Positions 5,818 through 13,518 of a DNA stretch of 20,240 nucleotides are shown here, piece by piece. Location: IMG/VR virus record IMGVR_UViG_3300047322_001102, positions 1 to 20,240 of that record; one strand, given 5' to 3'. Each line of letters opens with the position of its first letter. Positions within the stretch are counted from its first letter, which is position 1. Under the pieces are notes generated by a model that was given only the letters and a program-made list of their open reading frames with translations, had not been told where the DNA came from and did no database searches. The position numbers and the translations under genes were made by a program. Source of the DNA: a virus.

Positions 5818-6551
5818 CGCTTCCAGCTGCCCTCGGGGCCGACGTGGTTGCCGAGATGCCCCGCCTCGCGCTTGCAGCGGCCCAGCTCGAGGTGCGTCTC
5901 AGCGCAGTTGGCAACGGGACCGGAGGACTGGGGGGAAACCTCCGGCCCCGTTGTTTCATTGCCGTCGGGGTTGGTGCTCTCCACCTCGACGGCTTCGACA
6001 TCGACCGCCTCGCGGGCCTCCTGCGCCCTGGCGGAGGCACGCTCGGCCAGCGACGGGACGGGCGCTGCGGATGTTGCCGGAATGTCAACGTCGAAGCGCT
6101 CGTCGACGGTGGGCGCGGAGATGTTGAAGGCGCGCCGCAGACCCATCGACTCGGCCGACTTGATGGCCATCTCCGGGCCGTAGGCGGTGTTCTTGCCCCT
6201 GATCGGGTAGCGCCCGCTGTAGACGAACGGGTGGCTCATGTCCTTGCGCCAGACCGTGGCGGTGCTCTTCCAGTAGTCGCCCTCGATGACCGGATCCGTA
6301 GTCGCCATGCCATCGAACTGCCCGCTGCGGTGGGCGATCCAGAGGAGCGCATCGCGGGTGATGAAGGGCTTGCCGTCGACCAGCACGAGGTGCTTGAGCA
6401 TCAGGTCCAGGTCGTAGCGGTTCGCGATCGCGATGGCCAGCTCGCGCTGCTCGGGCGCTGCCCGGTCGAGGCCCACCGCCTTGAGCAGCGCCAGCTTGCG
6501 CCGCTGCTCCTTCTCGTCCTGCTCGGACCTCACGGCCACGGGATTGACCAT
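5814..6551 (-). CDS. recT: RecT-family single-strand annealing protein
   Basis: This is a 245-residue protein. The core, residues about 40-140, shows the RecT/Bet-like signature: GKPFITRDALLWIAHRSGQF, DYWKSTATVWRKDM, and YGPEMAIKSAESMGLRRAFN. RecT pairs complementary single strands made by its partner exonuclease, the product of the gene just upstream, in phage recombination and concatemer formation. The annealing domain is followed by a variable acidic linker and a C-terminal motif with Cys, His, Cys, His and His (CAETHLELGRC, then GHLGNH), resembling small zinc knuckles of phages from GC-rich hosts. AAGGAGG upstream of the ATG is a strong ribosome-binding site. The exonuclease stop is one base away from the start. 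Confidence 0.88.
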   Translation of the reverse strand: MVNPVAVRSEQDEKEQRRKLALLKAVGLDRAAPEQRELAIAIANRYDLDLMLKHLVLVDGKPFITRDALLWIAHRSGQFDGMATTDPVIEGDYWKSTATVWRKDMSHPFVYSGRYPIRGKNTAYGPEMAIKSAESMGLRRAFNISAPTVDERFDVDIPATSAAPVPSLAERASARAQEAREAVDVEAVEVESTNPDGNETTGPEVSPQSSGPVANCAETHLELGRCKREAGHLGNHVGPEGSWKR

Positions 6552-6552
6552 C

Positions 6553-7482
6553 TCATGCCTCCTTCACGACGTAGAACGGGCGCCTGCCCGGACTGATCGC
6601 CGTATGCACCGAGACCAGCGCATCTCGCTGATCGTTCGGCAGTTGCCGCAGTAGTCCCCCCGCAAGTGACTTCCAGTCGGTCTTCTCGATGTCCTTGGTC
6701 GTCTTCCAGCGCACCGTGAAGCCGGGCCCCACCAGCCGCGCGTGCTCGCCCATGCGCGCCTGCACAGCCGACTGGATGCGCTCCTCGGCCTTCTCGATGT
6801 CCTCCTTCGCGGCGTGCAGCCGCAGCAGCTCCAGCACGGCCTCCGCGAGCTCGTCGTCGGCCACCATCTCGGTGCCGTCGTCCTGCGGGTAGTCGCGCCG
6901 GATGCGCGCGGCGTCGCGGCTGAAGGGCCCGCCCGCGGCCAGCCGGTAGCGGAAGTTGTTGGCCACGGCGACGAGGTCCGCGAACAAGCGCTCGTCAAAG
7001 CGCACCTCGTCCCCTACGGAGACGCTGTCGGAGCCATGCAGCACGGCCACGTCGGCCACCGGAAAGCCCGAGACGCCCAGCGCCCATTGCACCTGCGCCT
7101 CGACGTCCTGGGGCAGCCCGTCGATGAACCTGGTGCGGCTGTTGGTGTACTTGGCCTCGACCAGCCGGCGCTCGCCCACCACGCGGAAGTCCGGTGAGGC
7201 GGCCGCCCACTCGATGTCGGGATGAACCCACATCCGGCGCACCGGTCGAATGCGACGGCCGCTGAGCCGACTGTAGTACTCGCCGATGAGGCCCTGGAGC
7301 GCCGTGCCCATCTCCATGGGCAGTGTCCAGCCCTGCGGCTCGGCGTTGCCCAGCTTCTCGTCGGCCAGATCCGCCTCGCACTTCCAGGGCGACAGGCCGA
7401 GCAGCACCGGGATGTCGGTCGAGGTCACCAGCGAGCGACGGGCCTCGAGCCATTCCGGCGTCCCCTGGCGAAGGCGGGGCAT
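6553..7482 (-). CDS. YqaJ/lambda-exonuclease-family viral recombinase
   Basis: This is a 309-residue 5'-3' exonuclease-type protein of the PD-(D/E)XK fold. Visible motifs, numbered from ATG 7482: GTPEWLEARRSLVTSTDIPV (N-terminal family signature), Asp98 in AASPDFRV, Glu109 and Lys111 in VEAKYTN, and Gln130/Gln132 in EAQVQWALGVSG. The catalytic Asp-Glu-X-Lys set is complete. It produces 3' single-stranded tails for RecT encoded next door. I chose ATG 7482 over an in-frame GTG at 7500 because the stop of the upstream mini-gene overlaps it as TGATG. Residues about 215-250 form a helical charged segment. Confidence 0.9.
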   Translation of the reverse strand: MPRLRQGTPEWLEARRSLVTSTDIPVLLGLSPWKCEADLADEKLGNAEPQGWTLPMEMGTALQGLIGEYYSRLSGRRIRPVRRMWVHPDIEWAAASPDFRVVGERRLVEAKYTNSRTRFIDGLPQDVEAQVQWALGVSGFPVADVAVLHGSDSVSVGDEVRFDERLFADLVAVANNFRYRLAAGGPFSRDAARIRRDYPQDDGTEMVADDELAEAVLELLRLHAAKEDIEKAEERIQSAVQARMGEHARLVGPGFTVRWKTTKDIEKTDWKSLAGGLLRQLPNDQRDALVSVHTAISPGRRPFYVVKEA

Positions 7483-7568
7483 CACCGCCGGTCCCACCAC
7501 GCTTCGACGACCATCGTGACCAGCACCATGACCTCGAGCGCGCAGAGCAGGATCGCGATCGCGATCAC
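7482..7568 (-). CDS. 28-residue single-membrane-segment peptide
   Basis: The GTG at 7568 overlaps the stop of the HTH gene (GTGA) and the TGA at 7482-7484 overlaps the exonuclease ATG (TGATG). The peptide starts MIAIAILLCALEVMVLVTMV and ends with EAWWDRR: a hydrophobic segment of about 21 residues followed by aromatic and charged residues, the look of a tail-anchored membrane microprotein. No family recognised. The two exact overlaps and the exclusively hydrophobic composition argue for a real gene; function is unknown. Confidence 0.55.
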   Translation of the reverse strand: MIAIAILLCALEVMVLVTMVVEAWWDRR

Positions 7569-7777
7569 GGCGCGCCCTCGATCACGATCGGCCGGCGCCC
7601 GTCGCGTGTGATGCCGTACTTCGTCCGCCACATCTGGATAAGGGCGCGGTCGACGCCGAGGGCATCGGCGATCTCGCGATCGCTGTGGCGCTTGTCGACG
7701 TAGAGCTCCCGGAGGAGGCCTTCCATCTCGCGGCCGGTGCTTCGCTCCAACAATCTCTCGGCGAGCGTCTTGCGCAT
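7565..7777 (-). CDS. Small HTH regulator at head of the early operon
   Basis: This is a 70-residue protein starting MRKTLAERLLERSTGREMEGL. Residues 24-58 form a homeodomain-like or sigma-region-4-like helix-turn-helix: ELYVDKRHSDREIADALGVDRALIQMWRTKYGITRDG. It lies divergent from the repressor-like gene and is the first gene of the leftward early operon, so it could play a Cro-like role or control early transcription. Direct family membership cannot be named. The ribosome-binding sequence is weak (GGGAT close to the ATG). Confidence 0.7.
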   Translation of the reverse strand: MRKTLAERLLERSTGREMEGLLRELYVDKRHSDREIADALGVDRALIQMWRTKYGITRDGRRPIVIEGAP

Positions 7778-7914
7778 ATCCCGTATTAGGGCATACTCGC
7801 CGTGTTATTGCAATAGCGACGTTTGGACAGTTATCCCCCGGATTGCCGCGCGGCCACCATGTCGCCGCGACAGTCCCGGTTCAGCTTGCCTTCGGCCTCC
7901 GTAGCCTCCAGCTC
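7778..7914. promoter_or_regulatory. Divergent switch region with palindromic operator candidate
   Basis: This 137-base intergenic region separates the leftward early operon from the rightward repressor-like gene. It contains the perfect 10-bp palindrome TATTGCAATA at 7806-7815, and GTTAT occurs at 7804-7808 and again at 7830-7834. It is locally AT-richer than the flanking genes. Promoters for both directions should lie here, but I see no convincing -35/-10 pair. Confidence 0.45.
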
Positions 7915-8262
7915 GTGACGAGCGAAGCGGAGATGCAGCAGCGTCTCGCATACGCGATTCGCGCGGCCATGGCAGTGAAGGACTGGAAGCCGCCGGATCT
8001 CGCCCGCGCCATGAAGCGGGACCCGAGCACCACGGCCAGGTGGGCGGATGGGACGTCGGTGCCCAGCCTGCTCGTGCTCAAGCAGCTCGCGGAGGTGCTC
8101 GGAGTGCGGCCGGAGTTCCTCTACGACCCGCCGCCCATCCCGGACTACCCGCTCAGTGAGTACCTGGTGCGTGAGGCGACGGCGACCGGGGTGGAGGAGG
8201 GGATTGCGGCAGCAGCTCGTCCGCGCCGGCGTCGCGCAGCCGCCCCAGGGTCCGAGCCGTGA
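7915..8262 (+). CDS. Repressor-like Cro/CI-type HTH protein
   Basis: This is a 115-residue protein if started at GTG 7915. Residues about 7-70 form a lambda-repressor-type HTH: MQQRLAYAIRAAMAVKDWKP, then PDLARAMKRDPSTTARWADG and SLLVLKQLAEVLGVRPEFLY. The C-terminal part is short and basic, without a LexA/CI-type Ser-Lys autoprotease, so induction would need another route. It is one of only two genes pointing right and faces the early operon, the classical position of a prophage repressor. The start is uncertain: an upstream TTG at 7843 would add 24 poorly conserved-looking residues, and ATG 7933 would shorten it. None has a good ribosome-binding site. Confidence 0.75.
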   Translation: MTSEAEMQQRLAYAIRAAMAVKDWKPPDLARAMKRDPSTTARWADGTSVPSLLVLKQLAEVLGVRPEFLYDPPPIPDYPLSEYLVREATATGVEEGIAAAARPRRRRAAAPGSEP

Positions 8263-8317
8263 GACGGGCAACCGCACGACGGTGCTCGGCAAGGATCTGC
8301 TCGACGGGGGTGGCCAT
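8153..8317 (-). CDS. Possible 54-residue late protein, antisense to repressor C-terminus
   Basis: Starting at ATG 8317 the frame reads MATPVEQILAEHRRAVARLT then ARTLGRLRDAGADELL before a proline-rich tail. Third codon positions over the first 38 codons are about 87% G or C, like genuine genes here, whereas the opposing repressor tail is less biased. The start resembles minor-head-protein N-termini, but only loosely. It overlaps the repressor coding region by 110 bases on the other strand. The ribosome-binding site is weak. It could be a decayed remnant or a chance frame. Confidence 0.25.
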   Translation of the reverse strand: MATPVEQILAEHRRAVARLTARTLGRLRDAGADELLPQSPPPPRSPSPHAPGTH

Positions 8318-8356
8318 CGGTTCCGAGTCTATCGAACGCCCGTGCGGTTTGGAAGC

Positions 8357-8545
8357 ATGCAGATGCTGAGACGCTACGGCTGGCTCGGGCCGGCCCTGAT
8401 CGTCCTGGTCTTCGCCCTCTCGTTCCTCGTCTGGGTGCAGCTGCAACCCAAGGCCACCCCGTGCTCGGCTGACCCGGCGCTCGCATCGGCGGTCCGGCAG
8501 CAGTGCGCGGTCTTCGAATCGATGGCCGCCGACCGCACCCCCTAG
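8357..8545 (+). CDS. 62-residue single-TM membrane protein
   Basis: ATG at 8357 is preceded by GGAAG. Residues 8-28 (GWLGPALIVLVFALSFLVWV) form one membrane segment after a basic start (MQMLRRY), then a short exposed tail with two Cys (TPCSADPALASAVRQQCAVF). Predicted topology is cytoplasmic N-terminus with the Cys-containing domain outside. It is probably transcribed with the repressor from the switch region, as a lysogenically expressed membrane protein would be, for example in superinfection exclusion; that role is inference. Its TAG overlaps the end of the convergent fibre gene by four bases. Confidence 0.5.
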   Translation: MQMLRRYGWLGPALIVLVFALSFLVWVQLQPKATPCSADPALASAVRQQCAVFESMAADRTP

Positions 8546-9150
8546 ACGCCGACGCGGTACATCTGGAAGTAGGGCACCTCGACGAACGTGGTGCCGTCGA
8601 CCGTGCGCGAGGTGCCCGAATCCTGGTAGGCATCGACCTGCACGTAGTCGCCGGCCGCCAGCGAGACGAGCCTGCCGATGTAGATGCCCGTCCCGGTCGT
8701 TCCGCCGGTCACCGCGCTCACCCGGGTGACGGCGATGTTGGTGGTCCCGTTCAGGAGGATGCGCAGCGCGCGCCGCCCCGTCGTGTTGGTGTCCCAGACG
8801 ATGTTCGCCGCGACCTGGTAGTAGCCCGCGAGGCCGGATGGGACGATCAGCCGCTCGGGGTTGGTGGCGTTGTTGTGCATGCCGGCCCCGGCACCGTTCG
8901 CGGAGTCGAAGTCCTCGCTGGTGAAGAGGATCGGGGTCCACGTCGAATCGGTGATGGTCTGGTCGGTGGCTCGCAGCGTGCTCACGCCCGCGATGGCGCC
9001 CTGGACGCTCCGCGCGAGCGTCGCGGAGGTCATGCCGTAGAGCGCGAGCAAGTCCTTGATCCACTGCTCGTTGTCGCGGATCTGCTCGTTCAGCTCGGCC
9101 GCCGTGAGCGCCGAACCGGCGACCCACGTCTTGGGCGTTGTCCAGGGCAT
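8542..9150 (-). CDS. Tail fibre/receptor-binding-type protein with jelly-roll C-terminus
   Basis: This is a 202-residue protein. Residues 1-40 (MPWTTPKTWVAGSALTAAEL then NEQIRDNEQWIKDLL) are a widely shared N-terminal segment of phage fibre proteins that likely forms a trimeric coiled coil. Residues about 60-200 are beta-rich with TNPERLIVPSGLAGYYQVAA, RRALRILLNG and LAAGDYVQVDAYQD, matching the C1q/TNF-like trimeric jelly roll used as a receptor-binding tip. AAGGAG upstream of the ATG is a strong ribosome-binding site, and the gene follows the tail hub gene by ten bases. It is the last gene of the right-hand late block. Confidence 0.75.
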   Translation of the reverse strand: MPWTTPKTWVAGSALTAAELNEQIRDNEQWIKDLLALYGMTSATLARSVQGAIAGVSTLRATDQTITDSTWTPILFTSEDFDSANGAGAGMHNNATNPERLIVPSGLAGYYQVAANIVWDTNTTGRRALRILLNGTTNIAVTRVSAVTGGTTGTGIYIGRLVSLAAGDYVQVDAYQDSGTSRTVDGTTFVEVPYFQMYRVGV

Positions 9151-9160
9151 CTCGGCTCCT

Positions 9161-11677
9161 TCAGTACGCCAGCAGGGCGGATGTGTTGAGCATCGCGCCG
9201 CTGTCGAGCTCGATCCAGGGTGCGCCGGCGGGCGTGGCCTCGAGGTTGTAGTTGAGGGCCCAGGAGCGGGCGCCGCTGTTCATCTCGCCCTGCAGCCCGG
9301 TGATGATGGCCGGCTGTGAGCTGATGCCCCAGCGCGCGGCGACGAGCGTGACGTGGTCGCCGATCCTGCGCTGGAGGCTGGACGGGAAGCGCTGCTCGAC
9401 GCGCACGGTGGGCTGCGGCAGGCTGCCGGCGTAGCGCCAGTTGCGATGGTTGCCGATGCCCTCGGCCATGCCCGGCGAGCCGATATAGGGCGTCTGGATC
9501 GAGGGGCCAGAACGGTCGCCGGCGTCCACGATGCCGGCGTAGTCGAGCTGCTCGGCGGTCATCTCGTCGCCCGGCAGCCAGGGTGTCGCGGCGAGGGCGA
9601 AGAAGGTGACCGTCAGCCCGGCGGTCGCGAACAGCTCCAGTACGAGGTGGCGCGGATAGGATTCGATCTCGGTGATGATCATCAGCGCCTGTGCGGCCGC
9701 GTTGACCGACAGCGAGGTACCCGACATGGGCACGCTGAAGTCGAACACGAACTGGGGCGATTCGCCCGCGGCCATCGAGAAGGGCACGAACGCGCCCGGG
9801 TAGATGCGCACCTTGCGCACCTTCTTGCGGCCCTTCTTGGTCCAGCGCGTGATGCGCTCGATGGTCATCTCGGGGATGTTGTCGTCGGTGCCGAAGGCGG
9901 GGTTGAGGTAGTGCAGGTAGGGGTCCTCGAGGTCGTGCGGCCAGACGGACGGGTCGACCGCGCTGACCACGTAGCCGAAGCCCGTGCCGTCGTCATCGGG
10001 TGCGCTGTCGCGCTCGTATGACTGCCACGGCACGTACTGGTGGTTCTCCAGCGCCTCGTCGCTGGCGAGCACGCCACTGAGGTCGGCGAAGTCGTCGTTG
10101 AATGTCTCGGCCGAGATGGTCGCGTCGGTGAGCGTGGCGCGCTCGATCGTGCTGTACTGCCAGAGCACCTCGGCCTGGGCATGCGGCTGCACCCAGTGGA
10201 GTGTGCCGGTGGCCTCGTTGTAGGCCTCCAGCACCGAGAGCGCCGACTGCGATTCGTTGCCGCCGAAGAAGTAGCTCGACTCGAGGCCCAGCGTGGTGAG
10301 GTTGAGCCGCGAGCCGGGCACCGACTGCTGCAGGGCGATCCGGCGCATGTCGCGGTAGCTCTCGTTCTCGAGGAAGCCGATCGAGAAGTCGAGCTGCCCG
10401 ATGTCGAAGAGCGGGTCCTGGCCGCTGAGCTCGGTGACGAGCGCGTCGCCGTCGGGCACGATCCGCCGGACGGTGCCGTAGAAGAGCGGGTAGATGACAT
10501 TGGCGTAGGTCGCCCGCGCCCAGATCCGGCGGCCGGCCTTGAGCAGTCCCGCCAGCGGGGAGGCGGCGTTCTGGGGGAAGAAGCGGCGGCCCGAATCGTT
10601 GAGCGTGACCTGGAAGGTGCCCGGTGGCATGCGCGGCGACTGGCCCTGCTGCCCCTGCGTCCAGGTCATCGTGGCGAGGTACGGCGAATCGACCACGTCG
10701 AGGGTATCGAACACCTCGACCAGGCCGAAGCGCATGGTCACCACCGCAGCCGAGGCGTTGGAGATCGCGGCGCAGGCATCGCGCCGGTTGGCCGAGGGCG
10801 ACCAGTCGAGCTCGAAGATCTGCCACGCGGTGGTGAGCGCGAAGGTTGCATCGGCGCGATCGGCGGGCGTGCCCAGCGAGCCGAAGCGGAGGCGCATGTT
10901 GGCGACGCCCGAGACGGTGCACGCCGCCACCCGGAGGCGGTAGGTGCGGAACTGTGAGAAGAGGCTGTTGCCCAGCGAGTAGCCCGCGCCGCTGCCGCTG
11001 ACCGCCGTGGTGACGAGGGTGGCGCTGTGCGGGTCCGAGGCGTCCATGCTGACCGCGACCCGCGTGAGGCTGGTGGGGGCAGCGGCGATGGCGGCGCCGC
11101 CGATGTCCCAGCCGGTCGTGTCGGCGCGGAAGTTGCCGTTCTCCAGCTGCGAGAAGGAATCGAGGGTGTAGACGCGCACGTTGTCGATGCGCACCGTCAG
11201 CGCAGCCGCGTAGCCGTTGGTGATCGCCAGCTGGACGTCGGTGCGGTTCGCGGTCGGCTGCCAGACCACGCGGTAGGGCGTCCACTTGTCACGCAGCACG
11301 ATGTCCTGCTCGGCCTGGTCAGCAGAGCCTGCCGAGCCGAGGATCAGCCGCGCACGCGCGGCCCCGCTGACCTGCTTGAGGTACACGAGCGCCACGTAGG
11401 CCGTGCCGTAGGTGGCGTGGGCAAAATAGATGTCGGGCGAGAGGTCGACGTGGACGCCCGACATGTCGGTGGCCGTGGTCACCAGCTCGCCGCAGGCCGT
11501 GCCGGTCTGGAAGTCGGTGGTGATGCGCGTGATGGAGCTGCCCGCGGCATTGATGCCCGCCCCGATCTGCCAGCTGCCGGTCGTGGCCTCGAAGCCCGGG
11601 TTGTTGATGCGGTTGTACTGCTCGGGCTGCCACAGCACCCGAACGTGCGGCAGCGGCGTGTCGTCGTAGACGGTCAC
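9161..11677 (-). CDS. Tail hub/minor tail protein with two CBM4/9-like domains
   Basis: This is an 838-residue protein from GTG 11677, overlapping the tape measure stop (GTGA). Residues 1-22 precede two tandem galactose-binding-like modules: residues about 23-165 (NRINNPGFEATTGSWQIGAG ... VRIDNVRVYTLD) and about 170-310 (LENGNFRADTTGWDIGG ... MRFGLVEVFDT). Both have the 'N-G-F-E ... GW' opening and 'VRVYD'-like close of CBM4/9 modules. From about residue 320 the protein resembles siphophage hub/baseplate proteins: PGTFQVTLNDSGRRFFPQNA then LLKAGRRIWARATY and YPLFYGTVRRI. The modules could bind surface polysaccharide. An apparent longer upstream frame overlaps the tape measure gene and was not used. 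Confidence 0.78.
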   Translation of the reverse strand: MTVYDDTPLPHVRVLWQPEQYNRINNPGFEATTGSWQIGAGINAAGSSITRITTDFQTGTACGELVTTATDMSGVHVDLSPDIYFAHATYGTAYVALVYLKQVSGAARARLILGSAGSADQAEQDIVLRDKWTPYRVVWQPTANRTDVQLAITNGYAAALTVRIDNVRVYTLDSFSQLENGNFRADTTGWDIGGAAIAAAPTSLTRVAVSMDASDPHSATLVTTAVSGSGAGYSLGNSLFSQFRTYRLRVAACTVSGVANMRLRFGSLGTPADRADATFALTTAWQIFELDWSPSANRRDACAAISNASAAVVTMRFGLVEVFDTLDVVDSPYLATMTWTQGQQGQSPRMPPGTFQVTLNDSGRRFFPQNAASPLAGLLKAGRRIWARATYANVIYPLFYGTVRRIVPDGDALVTELSGQDPLFDIGQLDFSIGFLENESYRDMRRIALQQSVPGSRLNLTTLGLESSYFFGGNESQSALSVLEAYNEATGTLHWVQPHAQAEVLWQYSTIERATLTDATISAETFNDDFADLSGVLASDEALENHQYVPWQSYERDSAPDDDGTGFGYVVSAVDPSVWPHDLEDPYLHYLNPAFGTDDNIPEMTIERITRWTKKGRKKVRKVRIYPGAFVPFSMAAGESPQFVFDFSVPMSGTSLSVNAAAQALMIITEIESYPRHLVLELFATAGLTVTFFALAATPWLPGDEMTAEQLDYAGIVDAGDRSGPSIQTPYIGSPGMAEGIGNHRNWRYAGSLPQPTVRVEQRFPSSLQRRIGDHVTLVAARWGISSQPAIITGLQGEMNSGARSWALNYNLEATPAGAPWIELDSGAMLNTSALLAY

Positions 11678-13518
11678 GCGCCGATCCGGGTCATCTCGCG
11701 CCGCAGGTGGGGCGCCAGCGCCTGGGCGATGCGCTCGCCCTCCATGGGGCTGGGCGGGTAGGCGCTGTGGAAGTGGACGTGAATGCCGCCGCCGCTCGGC
11801 ACGTTGGGCAGGATGGTGCCGTTCTGCGAAGGCACGAAGACCTCGGCATGCTGCTCGCCCACGAGGTAGGGCACGCCCGCCATGACGGGTCCACCGGCGG
11901 CACGCCCGCCACCCAGCAGCGGGTGGCGGGTCTGGTTGTAGATGTCCACGTTGACGCGGACCGTCCTGCCCGTGATGGAGTCGATGAGCGCCTGCTCGGC
12001 CTTGACCGTCGCGTCGATCTCGGCCACCAGCTTGGTGTCGCCCTGCTTCTGCGCGGTGAGCTTCTCCCGTTCGGCCTTGCGGATCTGGCCCTTCAGCCAC
12101 TTCACGTATTGGTCGTCGGCGAAGGGGTGCTTCAGCGCCCAGGCGATATCGGCCATCGCTGCGCGCACCTCTCCCTTGCCCGATTCGATGACGTTCTTGA
12201 TGCTCGTGGGGAAGGTGGCCGCCGCCTTGACTGCCTTATTGAGCCCGGCCGCGAACTCGTTGCCGACGTGTCGCTGCGCATCAGCGAAATCGGAACTCAT
12301 GAGCTTGACCGCAGCACCCGCGGCGCCCGCCGACGCGGGCATCTGGTCCTGGGTGTCGATGAGCTTCTGGAGCGATGCCCGGATCTCGTCCTGCGTCTGT
12401 CCTGCGTCGATGCCGGCCTGCACGTAGTTGTCGAGCGCCTGGCCGGTGACCCCGAGCTTGTCGCCCAGGTCCTGCATCTGGTCGGCCCACAGCTTGGCGT
12501 CGGCGCGCTGGTCCCACAATCCGGCGAGGCCGGTCAGGTGCTCCTCGATGGCCAGCAGGCCGATGACGGACTTGTCGCCGCTCTGCGCGATGGCATCGCC
12601 GACCTGCTGCGCGCCGGCGGCGGTCGCAGGTGCCTGGCCGGCCATCTGCTTCCAGGTGTCCAGCTGCGCCTGCACGGCATCGCTGACCGGCGGCACCACG
12701 CCCATCATCTTGGTGAACCAGGTCGCCAGGTCCGCCAGCGGGCCGGCCAGCGCGCCGCCGATGTTCTCCTCGAGGTTGCCGAAGGCGACGTTGAACTTGG
12801 AGACTGCACCCGGCAGCGTGTCGCCGAAGGCCTTGGCGGACCCGCCGAACTCCTTGTTGAGCTCGGCGAGGATGACCTTCTGGGCGCCGGCGACGTCGCC
12901 CATGCGCGTGAAGGCGGCGATCTCTGCCTTCTGCTGCGCCGTGAAGGTGACGCCGACACGGGTCAGGGCAGTCAGTCCCTTGAGCGGATCGTTGAGCGCC
13001 TTGCCCAGCAGGATCGCCTGCCCGGCGGCATCCCCACCCATCGCCTGGGCCATGTCCGCCATGACCCTGGTGGTCTGGGTGAAGACGTCGTTGCCCGCGC
13101 CGGCAGCGTCCTTGATGTTGGTGAACGTCAGGAGGAGGTTCTCGCCCTTCTGGATCGCCTCGTCGTCCTGCCCGGAATAGGACGAGACGGCGTTGGCCAG
13201 GTTGCCGATCTGGTCGGCCGTGACTCCAGCCGCATCGCCCGTGGACTTGAGCACCGCGACGGTCTGCGCCTGGATGACCTGCGACTCGCCGAATGCCTTG
13301 ATGCTGTCGGCCACCACGTTGCCCAGCACGTCGATGCCCTTCGAGACAAGCGCGATCGGGTTGAGCATCTGGCCGAAGGACTGGCCCACGCCCTGGAGGA
13401 CGGAGCCCATCAGGCCGCCCTTCTTGGCCATCGTGTCGAGGCCGGCGACGAACTTGGAGATGTTGCCCGAGGCGAGGTCCTGGGCGACGATCTTGAGGGT
13501 GATCGTCTCGTCAGCCAT
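11674..13518 (-). CDS. Tape measure protein
   Basis: This is a 614-residue protein after the tail chaperones. It starts MADETITLKIVAQDLASGNI and shows typical tape-measure composition: long helical Ala/Gly/Gln-rich stretches, a hydrophobic segment near residues 40-75 (GVGQSFGQMLNPIALVSKGI) and a charged C-terminal helix (GQIRKAEREKLTAQKQGD) before a beta-type tail with HVHFHSAY. At roughly 0.15 nm per residue it predicts a tail near 90 nm, short for a siphovirus. The length-to-tail rule is family knowledge; the number is an estimate. The ATG overlaps the end of the shifted chaperone frame by eight bases. Confidence 0.9.
   Translation of the reverse strand: MADETITLKIVAQDLASGNISKFVAGLDTMAKKGGLMGSVLQGVGQSFGQMLNPIALVSKGIDVLGNVVADSIKAFGESQVIQAQTVAVLKSTGDAAGVTADQIGNLANAVSSYSGQDDEAIQKGENLLLTFTNIKDAAGAGNDVFTQTTRVMADMAQAMGGDAAGQAILLGKALNDPLKGLTALTRVGVTFTAQQKAEIAAFTRMGDVAGAQKVILAELNKEFGGSAKAFGDTLPGAVSKFNVAFGNLEENIGGALAGPLADLATWFTKMMGVVPPVSDAVQAQLDTWKQMAGQAPATAAGAQQVGDAIAQSGDKSVIGLLAIEEHLTGLAGLWDQRADAKLWADQMQDLGDKLGVTGQALDNYVQAGIDAGQTQDEIRASLQKLIDTQDQMPASAGAAGAAVKLMSSDFADAQRHVGNEFAAGLNKAVKAAATFPTSIKNVIESGKGEVRAAMADIAWALKHPFADDQYVKWLKGQIRKAEREKLTAQKQGDTKLVAEIDATVKAEQALIDSITGRTVRVNVDIYNQTRHPLLGGGRAAGGPVMAGVPYLVGEQHAEVFVPSQNGTILPNVPSGGGIHVHFHSAYPPSPMEGERIAQALAPHLRREMTRIGA

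Noticed and set aside
7482-7500. GTG at 7500 as exonuclease start
   Set aside because: It is possible, but ATG 7482 is coupled to the upstream stop (TGATG) and begins at the conserved N-terminal segment.
7843-7914. TTG start for the repressor-like gene
   Set aside because: The 24 extra residues do not look like part of the HTH domain and no ribosome-binding site precedes it; GTG 7915 is preferred, though unproven.
8153-9127. A 324-codon minus-strand frame overlapping the fibre gene
   Set aside because: Through 8542-9127 it is a shadow of the beta-rich fibre protein in another frame. Only its last 54 codons (from ATG 8317) are kept as a low-confidence gene.
9161-12100. Extending the tail hub frame upstream by about 140 residues
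   Set aside because: The extension lies wholly inside the tape measure gene in another frame and is Arg/Gly/Ala-rich. The GTG at 11677 forms the GTGA overlap seen throughout the operon.
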